The notes under the pieces were generated by a model. That model was not told the origin of the DNA. It did not search any database and saw only the letters and a program-made list of their open reading frames with translations. The position numbers and the translations under genes are program-made. From the NCBI RefSeq assembly GCF_023238445.1, contig NZ_CP096658.1, positions 1,302,001 to 1,366,000 of the forward strand: a stretch of DNA of 64,000 nucleotides. The letters run 5' to 3'. Shown one piece after another: positions 8,405-20,471 of the stretch. This stretch comes from Halorussus gelatinilyticus (GTDB lineage: Archaea; Halobacteriota; Halobacteria; Halobacteriales; Haladaptataceae). Within the stretch, counting starts at the first letter, position 1, and every line of letters starts with the position of its first letter.

Positions 8405-8721
8405 AGAAAACCATGGTACGTGAAGACGGTAAACGGAATTTCGCGCTTCGAGAAACCGGCGGTGACGAGAGTAGTGTCTTCTCAGGAAACACTCCGCGAC
8501 AGGCGGCCCTGAAGGCCGCCCGTCGTCTCGACCCAGCGTCGTCCGAAGACGCGGCCGACCGGACAGAGATTCGACTCCGAGAGAAAGGCACCGACAAAGT
8601 CCACATCTACGAAGGATGGGCGTGGCACGAGTCGGCCCCCGACGACAAACCCGACTGGATGCCGAACGAGATCACCGAGGCCAACGTCTCGAAACAGGGT
8701 ATCGAGCACCTCGATGAGTAG
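8398..8721 (+). CDS. MC1-family non-histone chromosomal protein
   Basis: A small DNA-bending chromatin protein of the MC1 family, known from Methanosarcina and haloarchaea. The 107 residues cover the whole family domain: NFALRETGGDESSVFSGNTP, RQAALKAARRLD, IRLREKGTDKVHIYEGW and DWMPNEITEANV. MC1 binds DNA as a monomer and bends it sharply, so nucleoid packaging is the likely job. Start is either ATG 8398 (leaderless) or ATG 8413 (behind GGAGG); the domain is complete with both. It is monocistronic and lies just upstream of the rRNA promoter region. Confidence 0.93.
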   Translation: MEEKTMVREDGKRNFALRETGGDESSVFSGNTPRQAALKAARRLDPASSEDAADRTEIRLREKGTDKVHIYEGWAWHESAPDDKPDWMPNEITEANVSKQGIEHLDE

Positions 8722-9010
8722 CGCGGTCGGGAACAATTTTCCACCCGTTTTCTGGCTTTTCGACCAGTTACTTCTCTTTCGCACACGCGCGCTATGTACA
8801 AATTCCCCACGAACAGATTCCTCTCGTCGCTGTTTCTACACCCGCATGTACGAGTACCACTCGAGGAACGACGCACACGACGCATAGGACGACCAGCTCG
8901 TTCTCCTCCCGCACGACACCTCGTTCAGTAAGCCGAGGTTTCTCGCCAGCCGTAACGGAGTCAAATCGCCCGACGTGAGTGGCACGTCATCGCACATCGA
9001 AGCCGTCCCG
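8722..9010. other. Intergenic region without a gene
   Basis: About 290 bases between MC1 and the first rRNA promoter unit. It holds a T-rich stretch after the MC1 stop (around 8730-8765), which could end that transcript. I see no coding frame of normal composition and no RNA gene. Confidence 0.5.
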
Positions 9011-9056
9011 GTTCGACGGTCTTAAGTGTAACCCGGCCATTCGTTTGAATGCGAAC
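9011..9056 (+). promoter_or_regulatory. rRNA promoter unit 1
   Basis: TTCGACGGTCTTAAGTGTAA carries a TATA-like CTTAAGTGT at 9021-9029, the same core as units 3 and 4. Weak dyad GTTCG 9011-9015 / CGAAC 9052-9056. Tandem promoters ahead of 16S are established for haloarchaea. Confidence 0.65.
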
Positions 9057-9094
9057 GAGGTCCGGTGGTTTGGGCCTCCGGGAAACGGCGAAAA

Positions 9095-9120
9095 CCGACG
9101 CCTTTTTAAGGTGTCTATGT
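9095..9120 (+). promoter_or_regulatory. rRNA promoter unit 2
   Basis: CCGACGCCTTTTTAAGGTGT (9095-9114) has a TTTTTAAG TATA-like core. ACGCCT and AGGTGT flank TTTTA as a six-pair hairpin including one G-U pair. Confidence 0.65.
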
Positions 9121-9139
9121 CGCTTCTCGAAATCGAATC

Positions 9140-9178
9140 CAATCCGCAGCCCTTTAGTGTACTGGGGGACTTGGATTG
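9140..9178 (+). promoter_or_regulatory. rRNA promoter unit 3
   Basis: Core GCCCTTTAGTGTAC at about 9149-9162. It is flanked by CAATCC 9140-9145 and GGATTG 9173-9178, a perfect six-base inverted repeat with an outer span of 39 bases, the same as unit 4. Confidence 0.65.
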
Positions 9179-9221
9179 AGTGGACGCGGCGTCCTGCGAT
9201 TACGGGCGTCCGCTACACACT

Positions 9222-9260
9222 CAATCCGACGCCCTTAAGTGTAACAGGGTACTCGGATTG
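9222..9260 (+). promoter_or_regulatory. rRNA promoter unit 4
   Basis: Core GCCCTTAAGTGTAAC around 9231-9245. Flanks CAATCCGA 9222-9229 and TCGGATTG 9253-9260 are perfectly complementary, and an inner CCCT/AGGG pair adds to the dyad. Confidence 0.7.
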
Positions 9261-9306
9261 GATGTGACGAGCCTTCGGGGGTCTTCCCACCGAAGGACGC
9301 ACGCGC

Positions 9307-9343
9307 GGTTCGATGCCCTTATCCGATACGGGTACCTCGAACC
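9307..9343 (+). promoter_or_regulatory. rRNA promoter unit 5
   Basis: Core GCCCTTATCCGATACGGGTA. Flanks GGTTCGA 9307-9313 and TCGAACC 9337-9343 are perfectly complementary but differ in sequence from the arms of units 3 and 4. Confidence 0.65.
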
Positions 9344-9412
9344 CAATGCGACGAAAGACTCGATGCGATTTGCGAAGCGTTCAACTCGTTTCGCAGTCTC
9401 GGACTCGACGAG

Positions 9413-9438
9413 CTTCGATGGGTTTAAGACCAATCGAA
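9413..9438 (+). promoter_or_regulatory. rRNA promoter unit 6
   Basis: TTCGATGGGTTTAAGACC has TTTAAG as the TATA-like core, about 220 bases before mature 16S. TTCGAT 9414-9419 pairs with ATCGAA 9433-9438, plus an inner GG/CC. Confidence 0.6.
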
Positions 9439-9502
9439 ACCAACGTTCGGGTCCGAAGGAAATGAGGATTCCACCCCTGCGGTCCGCCGTACACGATGGA
9501 AT

Positions 9503-9524
9503 CTGATGTTAGCCCTGGCAGTTC
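9503..9524 (+). other. 5' strand of the 16S precursor processing stem
   Basis: AGCCCTGGCAGTTC (9511-9524) is the exact complement of 11227-11240. The two strands flank 16S and form the long stem that archaeal splicing endonuclease cuts at a bulge-helix-bulge. Confidence 0.85.
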
Positions 9525-9641
9525 GGTGACACCCGACCAACGATACGGTTTGGGGTCGTCGAACTGACGGACCATTAGAAGATAGACACGATACATGTGT
9601 CTCCGCCAGAAACCCACCGAGCCATTACGCGCTCGGCAACC

Positions 9642-11112
<1,471 letters not shown>

Positions 11113-11226
11113 AACGCACGGGACCCACCCGCCGCGGTGGGCCCACACCCGTCTATCCACACCCGGATAGACACATACGCGAGGGTTCCTCGACGACCTC
11201 GACCATTTCGATGGTCGGGCACCTTT

Positions 11227-11248
11227 GAACTGCCAGGGCTGACGTTCA
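11227..11248 (+). other. 3' strand of the 16S precursor processing stem
   Basis: GAACTGCCAGGGCT (11227-11240) pairs perfectly with 9511-9524; GACGTTCA beyond it continues the helix imperfectly with TGATGTT. Confidence 0.85.
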
Positions 11249-11270
11249 TCCCCTCCTCAGACGAGGAGGT

Positions 11271-11342
11271 GGGCCCATAGCTCAGTGGTAGAGTGCCTCC
11301 TTTGCAAGGAGGATGCCCTGGGTTCAAATCCCAGTGGGTCCA
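11271..11342 (+). tRNA. tRNA-Ala (TGC) in the 16S-23S spacer
   Basis: 72-base cloverleaf. Acceptor GGGCCCA pairs with TGGGTCC (one G-U) and the discriminator base is A. Anticodon stem CCTCC/GGAGG encloses loop TTTGCAA with anticodon TGC. T-arm CTGGG-TTCAAAT-CCCAG. No encoded CCA. Its place between 16S and 23S is typical of Halobacteria. Confidence 0.98.
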
Positions 11343-11361
11343 TGTCGTGGTGCGAATCGAA

Positions 11362-11382
11362 CCGTGTCCCTTAAGTGGGAGA
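11362..11382 (+). promoter_or_regulatory. Possible internal promoter in the 16S-23S spacer
   Basis: GTCCCTTAAGTGGGA repeats the CCCTTAAGTG core of rRNA promoter unit 4 (9232-9241). It lies 20 bases after tRNA-Ala and about 210 bases before 23S. Spacer promoters have been described in other haloarchaea; activity here is inferred from sequence only. Confidence 0.45.
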
Positions 11383-11499
11383 CGGAACAACGATTCAATC
11401 CACACTAACCGATGCACTACACCGTGAAAGCGCGTGTAGGAAGGGTTCGACGCACGCTCCTATACCACCTATAGGACGTGACGATGACGACCGTATGTA

Positions 11500-11541
11500 C
11501 GTGCAATCCAGGCGTCCACTGGATCCGATTGCGATGCAGTC
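11500..11541 (+). other. 5' strand of the 23S precursor processing stem
   Basis: GTGCAATCCAG, GGATCCGATTG and GATGCA in order pair with TGCATC, CAATCGGGTCC and CTGGATTGCAC at 14525-14562. The interrupted helix fits the bulge-helix-bulge cut site round 23S. Confidence 0.8.
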
Positions 11542-11583
11542 AACTCCGGGTCACAGTGCGACCAACAACGATTACCAACAGCG

Positions 11584-14500
<2,917 letters not shown>

Positions 14501-14524
14501 TGCCGCACTGCACCCGAAAGTGAT

Positions 14525-14562
14525 TGCATCACAATCGGGTCCAGGCGTAAACTGGATTGCAC
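14525..14562 (+). other. 3' strand of the 23S precursor processing stem
   Basis: TGCATCACAATCGGGTCC and CTGGATTGCAC pair with 11501-11541, closing the 23S precursor helix. Confidence 0.8.
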
Positions 14563-14634
14563 ACACTACATACGGTCAATCGTCGAACCACCGACACTGG
14601 CGTAGTAATCGCGGTTCGATTCCGCGAGTCGGCG

Positions 14635-14757
14635 TTAAGGCGGCCACAGCGGCGGGGCGACACCCGTACCCATCCCGAACACGGAAGTTAAGCCCGCCTG
14701 CGTTGTGGGGAGTACTGGAGTGCGCGAGCCTCTGGGAAATCCACTTCGCCGCCTCCC
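14635..14757 (+). rRNA. rrf: 5S ribosomal RNA
   Basis: Starts TTAAGGCGGCCA and ends GCCGCCTCCC; the ends pair as helix I. The conserved CCCGAACACGGAAGTTAAGC (14675-14694) confirms 5S. About 123 bases; the 3' end is approximate. Confidence 0.96.
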
Positions 14758-14767
14758 ACTCATACAC

Positions 14768-14806
14768 AAACCCCCGACTGCAGCATGATGCTGCGGCCGG
14801 GGGTTT
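14768..14806 (+). terminator. Terminator hairpin after 5S
   Basis: AAACCCCCG (14768-14776) pairs with CGGGGGTTT (14798-14806), enclosing a second pairing GCAGCA/TGCTGC. T-rich sequence follows. It lies 11 bases after 5S, so it probably ends the main rRNA transcript; tRNA-Cys has its own promoter. Confidence 0.75.
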
Positions 14807-14894
14807 CCTCATTTCGAACGCACACTCTACGATTCCCGGCAAGCCACGGCACCCGGCGACACGCCCGGCTCCCAGCCACTATCGCTGCGGACCG

Positions 14895-14906
14895 CTATAT
14901 TTAAGC
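14895..14906 (+). promoter_or_regulatory. Promoter of tRNA-Cys
   Basis: TATATTTAAGC is a near-consensus archaeal TATA box, about 30 bases before the mature tRNA 5' end at 14933. Confidence 0.7.
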
Positions 14907-14932
14907 GCGCCGAGCGAATATCAGAAGATAGC

Positions 14933-15008
14933 GCCAAGGTGGCAGAGTCCGGCCGAACGCAGCGGCCTGCAGAGCCGCCCATCGCCGGTTCAAATCCGGC
15001 CCTTGGCT
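14933..15008 (+). tRNA. tRNA-Cys (GCA)
   Basis: 76-base cloverleaf. Acceptor GCCAAGG / CCTTGGC with discriminator T, as expected for Cys. Anticodon stem GCGGC/GCCGC, loop CTGCAGA, anticodon GCA. T-arm GCCGG-TTCAAAT-CCGGC. No intron. Confidence 0.97.
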
Positions 15009-15029
15009 TCCATCGTTCTACGCCTCGGG

Positions 15030-15126
15030 TGCCCTCGCGCGGCTTCGCCGCGCTTCGGCACCTCTCGGCGGTAATCCGTATCGAAGAGACGAACAGTCAC
15101 TCAGCGAGGCCGCTCCGCGGCCTCGC
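15030..15126. repeat. Pair of strong hairpins between tRNA-Cys and the next gene
   Basis: First: GCGCGGC-ttc-GCCGCGC at 15037-15053, with outer GTGCC 15030-15034 / GGCAC 15057-15061. Second: GCGAGGCCGC-tcc-GCGGCCTCGC at 15104-15126, a perfect ten-pair stem. They lie between tRNA-Cys and the 3' end of the convergent gene and may end or protect both transcripts. Confidence 0.6.
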
Positions 15127-15181
15127 TTCGTTCGCGTTCTGAACGCCGTAACCGCCTACTGCACAGCGTCAGCGCCGCCCA

Positions 15182-15892
15182 TTAGTCGCGTCGTTCGTCG
15201 AGCACGGGAATTTCCGCGATTCGTTCCGCGGAAAGGTCGTCCCGGAACACGCCGCTCGGCCGCTCGAACTCGGTGTCGGTCCGAAACGTCTCCGTCGGCG
15301 TCACCACGAGGTCCATCGGTACGTCGTGGGCTTCGACCGTCACCTCGTCCGCGACGACCTGCGAGTCGTGGACCGTGGTCGCGATCGGCGTCTCCGCCCC
15401 GACCAGGTCCAACTCCCGCAGGACCGCGTATTCGAGGTCGCTGTACCCTTCGCCCTTCCCGACCCGCGCGCCCGCCGCGGTGACCGCGACGCTCCCCGAC
15501 ACCACGAGATCGATGGCGGCCACCTCCTCGGGCGCGACCTGCTGTGCGTAGGACTCGACGTGCGAGATGGTCGGGGCGCTGTCGTACTCGTCGGGTGGAA
15601 TCGCCGCGGGATCGAGTTCGTAGAACGGCTTCTCGTCGCGGAGTCGCGGCACGGCCATGTAGACGGTCTTGCCCTCCCGGAGCGCGCGCCGCCGGACGGG
15701 AAGTTGCGGCGCGTCGGGGTTGGCCTTGATTGCGTCTGCGGCTTCCCACTCGTCGGTTTCGGCGAGTCGGTCGGCGGCGTCGTCGCCCCCGGCGAAGTTC
15801 GGGATGCGGTCGTGGGGCGGAAAGGGGAACCGAGCGATGCCCTCGGCTTCGAGGTGGTCCCAGATTCGCTCGCGCAGGTCCTGTTTGTCCAT
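15182..15892 (-). CDS. 5-formyltetrahydrofolate cyclo-ligase family protein
   Basis: 236 residues of the MTHFS fold. The start (MDKQDLRERIWDHLEAEGI) resembles the family opening, and GKTVYMAVPRLRDEKPF and GARVGKGEGYSDLEYAV match the conserved nucleotide/folate loop G-K-G-x-G-Y-x-D. True cyclo-ligases convert 5-formyl-THF to 5,10-methenyl-THF with ATP; longer archaeal members are closer to the MTHFSD branch, whose substrate is less certain. It is a single gene ending just after the tRNA-Cys hairpins and starting 34 bases from the ABC permease stop on the same strand. Confidence 0.85.
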   Translation of the reverse strand: MDKQDLRERIWDHLEAEGIARFPFPPHDRIPNFAGGDDAADRLAETDEWEAADAIKANPDAPQLPVRRRALREGKTVYMAVPRLRDEKPFYELDPAAIPPDEYDSAPTISHVESYAQQVAPEEVAAIDLVVSGSVAVTAAGARVGKGEGYSDLEYAVLRELDLVGAETPIATTVHDSQVVADEVTVEAHDVPMDLVVTPTETFRTDTEFERPSGVFRDDLSAERIAEIPVLDERRD

Positions 15893-15926
15893 ACCGGAAG
15901 GCGGACCCCGGCGAACGAAAAACCAC

Positions 15927-16784
15927 CTACTGTACTTCCGAACTCGACGCCCGATTCAGCATGTACACGGCGAACGCGCCCAGAACCAAATCGAGACCGA
16001 CCAGCACGCCCACGTTCGGAAGAATAGTCTGCCAGACCCACCCGTCGATGACCAACGTACGGGCGGCGTTCACGCCGTAGGTCACGGGGTTGAAGTCGCT
16101 AATTATCTGAATCCAGTCGGGCAGGAGTTCGACCGGGAGGAACGCCGAGGAGACGAACAACAGCGGGAACTGGAGGATGTTCGCGCCGATGATGGTCGAT
16201 TCCTGGTCGCGGGTCACCAGCGCGACGACGTTCGAGAACGCGGTGAACCACCCGGCGAACACGATGCCGACGACGACGATGGCGAGCGCGCCGCCGATGC
16301 CGGTAACGACGTTCGCGCCGAGCAGGACCCCGAGTCCGAGGATGATGAGAATTTGGACCGTGATGCGGAGCATCTCCGCCAAGGTCTTCCCGAGGAACAC
16401 CGCGGCGCGGTTCATCGGACTCACCAGCACTTTCTCGAACATCCCCTCCTCGATGTCGTTGACCAGTCCGATGCCAGACGTCGCCGCCGCGACCAGCGAC
16501 ACCTGTATCACGATGGCCGGGAGCAGGAAGCTCTCGTAGGTGATGGTCGCCCCGCCGCGACTGATGGCTCCGGTGGCGACCCGCCCGAAGACCTGCGTGA
16601 AGAGGACGAGGAAGACCACCGGCTGAATCAGCGAGGCAGTCAGCACGAAGGGGTTGCGAACCGCCTTCAGGTTCCAACGCTTGAAGTTGACCCACACGTC
16701 GGTCCCGAACCCGCGTTCGCCGCCGCCGGTCTCGCCCGGCGCGATGGTCGGTCCCGCGGTCCCCTCGTCGGTCTCGGTACTCAT
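15927..16784 (-). CDS. ABC-2 type exporter permease
   Basis: 285 residues with six hydrophobic segments (e.g. PFVLTASLIQPVVFLVLFTQ and ITVQILIILGLGVLLGANVV) and the ABC-2 signature region near the end, as in DrrB/NodJ-type permeases. It would form the membrane channel with the ATPase encoded just upstream; the ATG at 16784 overlaps the ATPase stop by four bases, so the two are translated together. Substrate unknown; drug, lipid or polysaccharide export are family possibilities. Confidence 0.92.
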   Translation of the reverse strand: MSTETDEGTAGPTIAPGETGGGERGFGTDVWVNFKRWNLKAVRNPFVLTASLIQPVVFLVLFTQVFGRVATGAISRGGATITYESFLLPAIVIQVSLVAAATSGIGLVNDIEEGMFEKVLVSPMNRAAVFLGKTLAEMLRITVQILIILGLGVLLGANVVTGIGGALAIVVVGIVFAGWFTAFSNVVALVTRDQESTIIGANILQFPLLFVSSAFLPVELLPDWIQIISDFNPVTYGVNAARTLVIDGWVWQTILPNVGVLVGLDLVLGAFAVYMLNRASSSEVQ

Positions 16785-17797
16785 CGCACCACCTCCGCGT
16801 CAACCGCGGCGTCGTCGGCCGACTCCGCTAACTCCTCGCCCGTGATGGCGAGGAATACGTCGTCGAGCGTCGGCGCGCGCACGTTGAACCCGGTGACGGT
16901 CAGCCCCTCGTCGCGGAGCGCCACGAGTAGGTCGGTGCCGTAGGTCCGGGCGTTGCGCGCGGTGACGGTCAGCCCCTCCTCGGTGACTTCGACGCTGGCC
17001 TCGTCGAAGACGCCCGACGACCGAGCGACGGCGGCCGCGCGTTCGCGCGCGGCCTCGCCGCCGTCGATTTCGATGTCGAGGAGTTCGCCGCCGACCTGTC
17101 GCTTCAACTCGGCGGGCGACCCCGTGGCGACGATTTCGCCGTCGAGGATGACCGCGATGCGGTCGCAGAGCTGGTCGGCTTCCTCCAGATACTGCGTCGT
17201 GAGGAAGATGGTCGTGCCCTGCTCGTTGATGCGCCGGAAGTACTCCCAGAGCCGATTTCTGGCCTTGGGGTCGAGTCCGGTGGTCGGTTCGTCCAGAAAC
17301 ACCAGCGGTGGCCGGTGGACCAGCGCGGTCGCGGCGTCGAGCCGTTTCTTCATCCCGCCCGAGAAGTCGTCGGCGCGCTTGTCGGCCACGTCCGCGAGGT
17401 CGGCGAGTTCGAGCAGTTCCTCGATGCGCTCGGCGCGCTCGCTCCGGGGGACACCGTAGGCCTCGCACGCGAACCGGACGTTCTCGCGGGCGGTGAGTTC
17501 CGTGTCCACGCTGGTCTCTTGGGCCATGTACCCGATGGACTCGCGTACCGACTGGGCCTGCTCGCGCACGTCGAACCCGTTGACCCGAACCTCGCCGCCG
17601 GTCGGTTTCAACAGGGTCGCCAGCATCTTGATGGTGGTCGTCTTGCCCGCGCCGTTCGGCCCGAGGAAGCCGAAGAACTCGCCCTCGGGAACCGTGAGGT
17701 CCACGCTCCGTACGGCCTCGGTTCCGTCGCTGTACGTCAGCGAGACGTCGCTCGCGGCTATCGCGTCCCTCGACTCGGTGGCTGTCTCCGTGTCCAT
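16781..17797 (-). CDS. ABC-2 type exporter ATP-binding subunit (DrrA-like)
   Basis: 338 residues. Walker A GPNGAGKTTTIKML, Q-loop YMAQE, signature FSGGMKKRLD, Walker B LVFLDEPTTGLD and H-loop TTQYLEEAD are all present, so it should be an active ATPase. The C-terminal 100 residues (VEVTEEGLTVTARNARTYG) match the extra domain of the DrrA/daunorubicin-resistance group. It forms a two-gene operon with the permease. Confidence 0.95.
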   Translation of the reverse strand: MDTETATESRDAIAASDVSLTYSDGTEAVRSVDLTVPEGEFFGFLGPNGAGKTTTIKMLATLLKPTGGEVRVNGFDVREQAQSVRESIGYMAQETSVDTELTARENVRFACEAYGVPRSERAERIEELLELADLADVADKRADDFSGGMKKRLDAATALVHRPPLVFLDEPTTGLDPKARNRLWEYFRRINEQGTTIFLTTQYLEEADQLCDRIAVILDGEIVATGSPAELKRQVGGELLDIEIDGGEAARERAAAVARSSGVFDEASVEVTEEGLTVTARNARTYGTDLLVALRDEGLTVTGFNVRAPTLDDVFLAITGEELAESADDAAVDAEVVR

Positions 17798-17905
17798 AGT
17801 TCTCCTCGGTGTCGAGAGTCGGTCGGCCGACTCCGCGCACCACTCGTCATCCCATAGGAACGCGAGGAAAATATACGTGGGCGTCGAAGAGTCCGTCCTC
17901 GCAAA

Positions 17906-18886
17906 TCAGGGCCGTTCGACCGCGACCGACTCGCCGCGCTCGGCGCTCTCGTACAGTGCGTCGATGGTGGCCGTGTTCCGGACCGCTTCGTCGGCGTCGG
18001 TCCGGGGTTGTTCGCCCGATTCGACGCACGCCGCGAAGCGTTCGACCTCCAGTCGGTACTGGTCGGTCGGGTCGAACGTCTCGACCGCGCGGCGACCGTC
18101 CACCTCGTACTCGAGTTCGACGCCCTCGTCGCCGCGCGGGACGAACGCCTCGCGCGCTTCGAGCCAGCCGCCTTCGGTCTCGACGCGGTACCACTGCGCG
18201 TCGTCGGTCTCGAACCCGCAGGAGATTTCGGCGGTCGCGCCGCCGTCGTACTCCAGCACGCCCGCCAGCTTCGTGTCCACGCCGTGGTCGCCCGCGTCGT
18301 GGGTCGTCGCGTACGCGCGGTCGGGCTCTCCGAGGAAGAGGCGGGCCGAGCTGACCGCGTAACAGCCCACGTCCATCAGGCTCCCGCCCGCGAGGTCCGG
18401 GTCGAGGCGGACGTTCTCGGGGTCGTCCATGGGGAACTGGAAGCCGGCTTTCACCGACCGGACCTCGCCCAACTCCTCGCGGACGAGTTCGGCGGCGCGC
18501 TCGGTTCTGGGGTGATAGCGGTACATGAACGCCTCCATCAGGGTGACGCCCCGGTCCGCGCAGTAGTCGCCGACTTCGCGGGCCTCCTCGGCATCGACCG
18601 CGAGCGGTTTCTCGCAGAGGACGTGCAGGCCGGCGTCGGCGGCTCGCTTCGTCCACTCGGCGTGGAGCGCGTTCGGAAGCGGGTTGTACACCGCGTCCAA
18701 CTCGTCGTCCGCGAGCAGTTCCTCGTAGGAGCCGTAGGCCCGCGGAATTCCGAACTCGTCGGCGAACGCGTCCGCCGACGCCGCGTCGCGCGACGCGACC
18801 GCGAGGAGGTCGTGGTCGGTGTTCCGAATCGCGGGGACGACCGCCGCGCGTCCGATGTTGGCCGTGCTGAGGACGCCGAAGTTCAT
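17906..18886 (-). CDS. Gfo/Idh/MocA family NAD(P)-dependent oxidoreductase
   Basis: 326 residues from ATG 18886; a GTG at 18895 would add three. The N-terminal Rossmann fold (FGVLSTANIGRAAVVPAI) is followed by the family motif CEKPLAV and a C-terminal alpha/beta substrate domain (EAFMYRYHPR, DVGCYAVSSARLF). Such enzymes oxidise sugars or related polyols. The protein is unlike the longer haloarchaeal xylose dehydrogenase that I recall, so the substrate is left open. A T-rich TATA-like stretch (minus strand, 18912-18921) sits about 30 bases before ATG 18886 and favours that start. Confidence 0.9.
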   Translation of the reverse strand: MNFGVLSTANIGRAAVVPAIRNTDHDLLAVASRDAASADAFADEFGIPRAYGSYEELLADDELDAVYNPLPNALHAEWTKRAADAGLHVLCEKPLAVDAEEAREVGDYCADRGVTLMEAFMYRYHPRTERAAELVREELGEVRSVKAGFQFPMDDPENVRLDPDLAGGSLMDVGCYAVSSARLFLGEPDRAYATTHDAGDHGVDTKLAGVLEYDGGATAEISCGFETDDAQWYRVETEGGWLEAREAFVPRGDEGVELEYEVDGRRAVETFDPTDQYRLEVERFAACVESGEQPRTDADEAVRNTATIDALYESAERGESVAVERP

Positions 18887-18917
18887 GCTCGACACGTCGT
18901 CCGCCCGCCGGAAAAAA

Positions 18918-20471
18918 TCACACCTCGACCGTCCGCGAGACCCACCCCGTCGCCCCGCTCGGGAAGGGTTGGGCGAACTCCTCGGGTTGCAGGTTCCCCT
19001 CGCCGTCCGTCGCGCGGACGACCACCTCGTGGTCGCCCGGCTCGGCGTCCCACGCGTAGCGCCACTGTCGCCACACGTCCTCGCCCGCCAGCGGTTTCGA
19101 GAGGTCCGCGTCCGCCCACGTCTCGCCCCCGTCGGTCGAGACCTCCACTTTCCGGATTCCTCGCGTGCCCGCGTAGGCGTGGCCCGCCACTTCGATTCGC
19201 TCGGCCGTTGGCGATTCCGCCGACTCGTCGGCGGAATCGCCGGGCGTATCGTCGCTTGCGTCGTCCGGTCGGTTCACGGCGTGGAGTTTGGCGACGGTGT
19301 TGACCGGCCCGGTGCCGTGCCAGCCGCGCTTCTCCCAGTAGCCCTGATGTTCCTCGTCCAACACCTCGATTTCGGAGACCCACTTGACGTTTATCTCGCC
19401 CCAGTGGCCCGGTACGAGGAGCCTCACGGGGTAGCCGTGCCCGCGGGGGAGTCGCCGCCCGTTCATCCCGACGGCGAGGAACGACTCTTCGAGCGCACCG
19501 AGCGGGAACTCCTGATAGTAGCCGTCCACGGCCCGAACCAGCACGCAGCAGGCCCCGGAGCCGCGTGGAGTCGCCTCGTCGAGCAGGTCGCGCACGGGCA
19601 CGCCGGTCCAGACCGCGGTGTCCATCTTCCGCCCGTTGAGCGCCTCGCCGACGCACCGCAGCGTGACGAACCGGTTTTCGACGGTCGTCGCGGTCAACTC
19701 CTCGAAATCGAGCGTCAGGCTCGTTTCGACTTCGCCCGTCACCGAGAGGTCCCACTTGCCGTCGCTCGGGTTCGGGTTCACGTTGTTCACGTCCACCTCG
19801 TAGAACTCGTCGGTCGGCGTCACGAGTCCCGACAGCCCCGAGACGCCGAGCGACCGCTCGGTTGCGCGAGCGAGCATGTCGTCGGCCTCGCGCTGAACCG
19901 CCTCGCTCGTCACGTCCGCGACGGGGCCGGGTTCGACGCCCGTGATGTCCGCGCCGCGGTACGCCGAGAACCCCGCGAACCCGGCGACCGCGCCGAGCGC
20001 GGCGAGCACCTTCCGTCGGGAGGTCGAGACGCGCGAACGGCGACCGTCGCGGCCGACCGCCCACCCGCGTTCGCCGACCGCGAGGACCGCGGCCACCGGT
20101 CCCGCGACGGCGAGCGACGCCTTCGGTGCGCCGGTCGCCGCGATGGTGAGAAGCCAACTCGCCACGCCGCCGGCCGCGACCGACGTGTAGGGGACTTCCG
20201 AGCGACCGCCGACTCGGACCGCGCCGAACGCGACGCCGGCGAGGATGCCCGCGGTGAGCGCCAGCGCGACGCCCAACGCGAGGCGGTGGCCCCAGTCGCC
20301 GAGACCGCGAATCGCGGCCGTCGTCACGACGCCGGGCGTGAAGTCCACGACGAGCGCGGCCACCGGCGCGACGACGAACTCGGGCGTCCGCCCCGCGACG
20401 GCGAACGACCCTGCGACTCCACAGACGCCGGCGCTCGCGGCCGTCGCGGTCTCCGCGTGCGAAACGTTCAC
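18918..20471 (-). CDS. Membrane-anchored sulfite-oxidase-like molybdopterin enzyme
   Basis: 517 residues from GTG 20471; the longer frame would run into the divergent promoter. About 200 N-terminal residues hold several transmembrane helices (VVAPVAALVVDFTPGV, LALGVALALTAGILAGVAFG). A sulfite-oxidase-type molybdopterin domain follows: the molybdenum-ligand cysteine is in FVTLRCVGEALNG, and PRGHGYPVRLLVPGHWG and VKWVSEIEVLDEEHQGYW are typical of the family. A C-terminal dimerisation/Ig-like domain (YAGTRGIRKVEVSTDGGETW) completes it. Catalytic domain orientation and substrate (sulfite or other) are unknown; no heme domain is seen. The 3' end is 31 bases from the Gfo gene. Confidence 0.88.
   Translation of the reverse strand: MNVSHAETATAASAGVCGVAGSFAVAGRTPEFVVAPVAALVVDFTPGVVTTAAIRGLGDWGHRLALGVALALTAGILAGVAFGAVRVGGRSEVPYTSVAAGGVASWLLTIAATGAPKASLAVAGPVAAVLAVGERGWAVGRDGRRSRVSTSRRKVLAALGAVAGFAGFSAYRGADITGVEPGPVADVTSEAVQREADDMLARATERSLGVSGLSGLVTPTDEFYEVDVNNVNPNPSDGKWDLSVTGEVETSLTLDFEELTATTVENRFVTLRCVGEALNGRKMDTAVWTGVPVRDLLDEATPRGSGACCVLVRAVDGYYQEFPLGALEESFLAVGMNGRRLPRGHGYPVRLLVPGHWGEINVKWVSEIEVLDEEHQGYWEKRGWHGTGPVNTVAKLHAVNRPDDASDDTPGDSADESAESPTAERIEVAGHAYAGTRGIRKVEVSTDGGETWADADLSKPLAGEDVWRQWRYAWDAEPGDHEVVVRATDGEGNLQPEEFAQPFPSGATGWVSRTVEV

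Noticed and set aside
18896-20157. Minus-strand 424-codon frame overlapping the molybdoenzyme in another frame
   Set aside because: Arg/Gly-rich frame shadow; the molybdoenzyme frame carries all conserved motifs.
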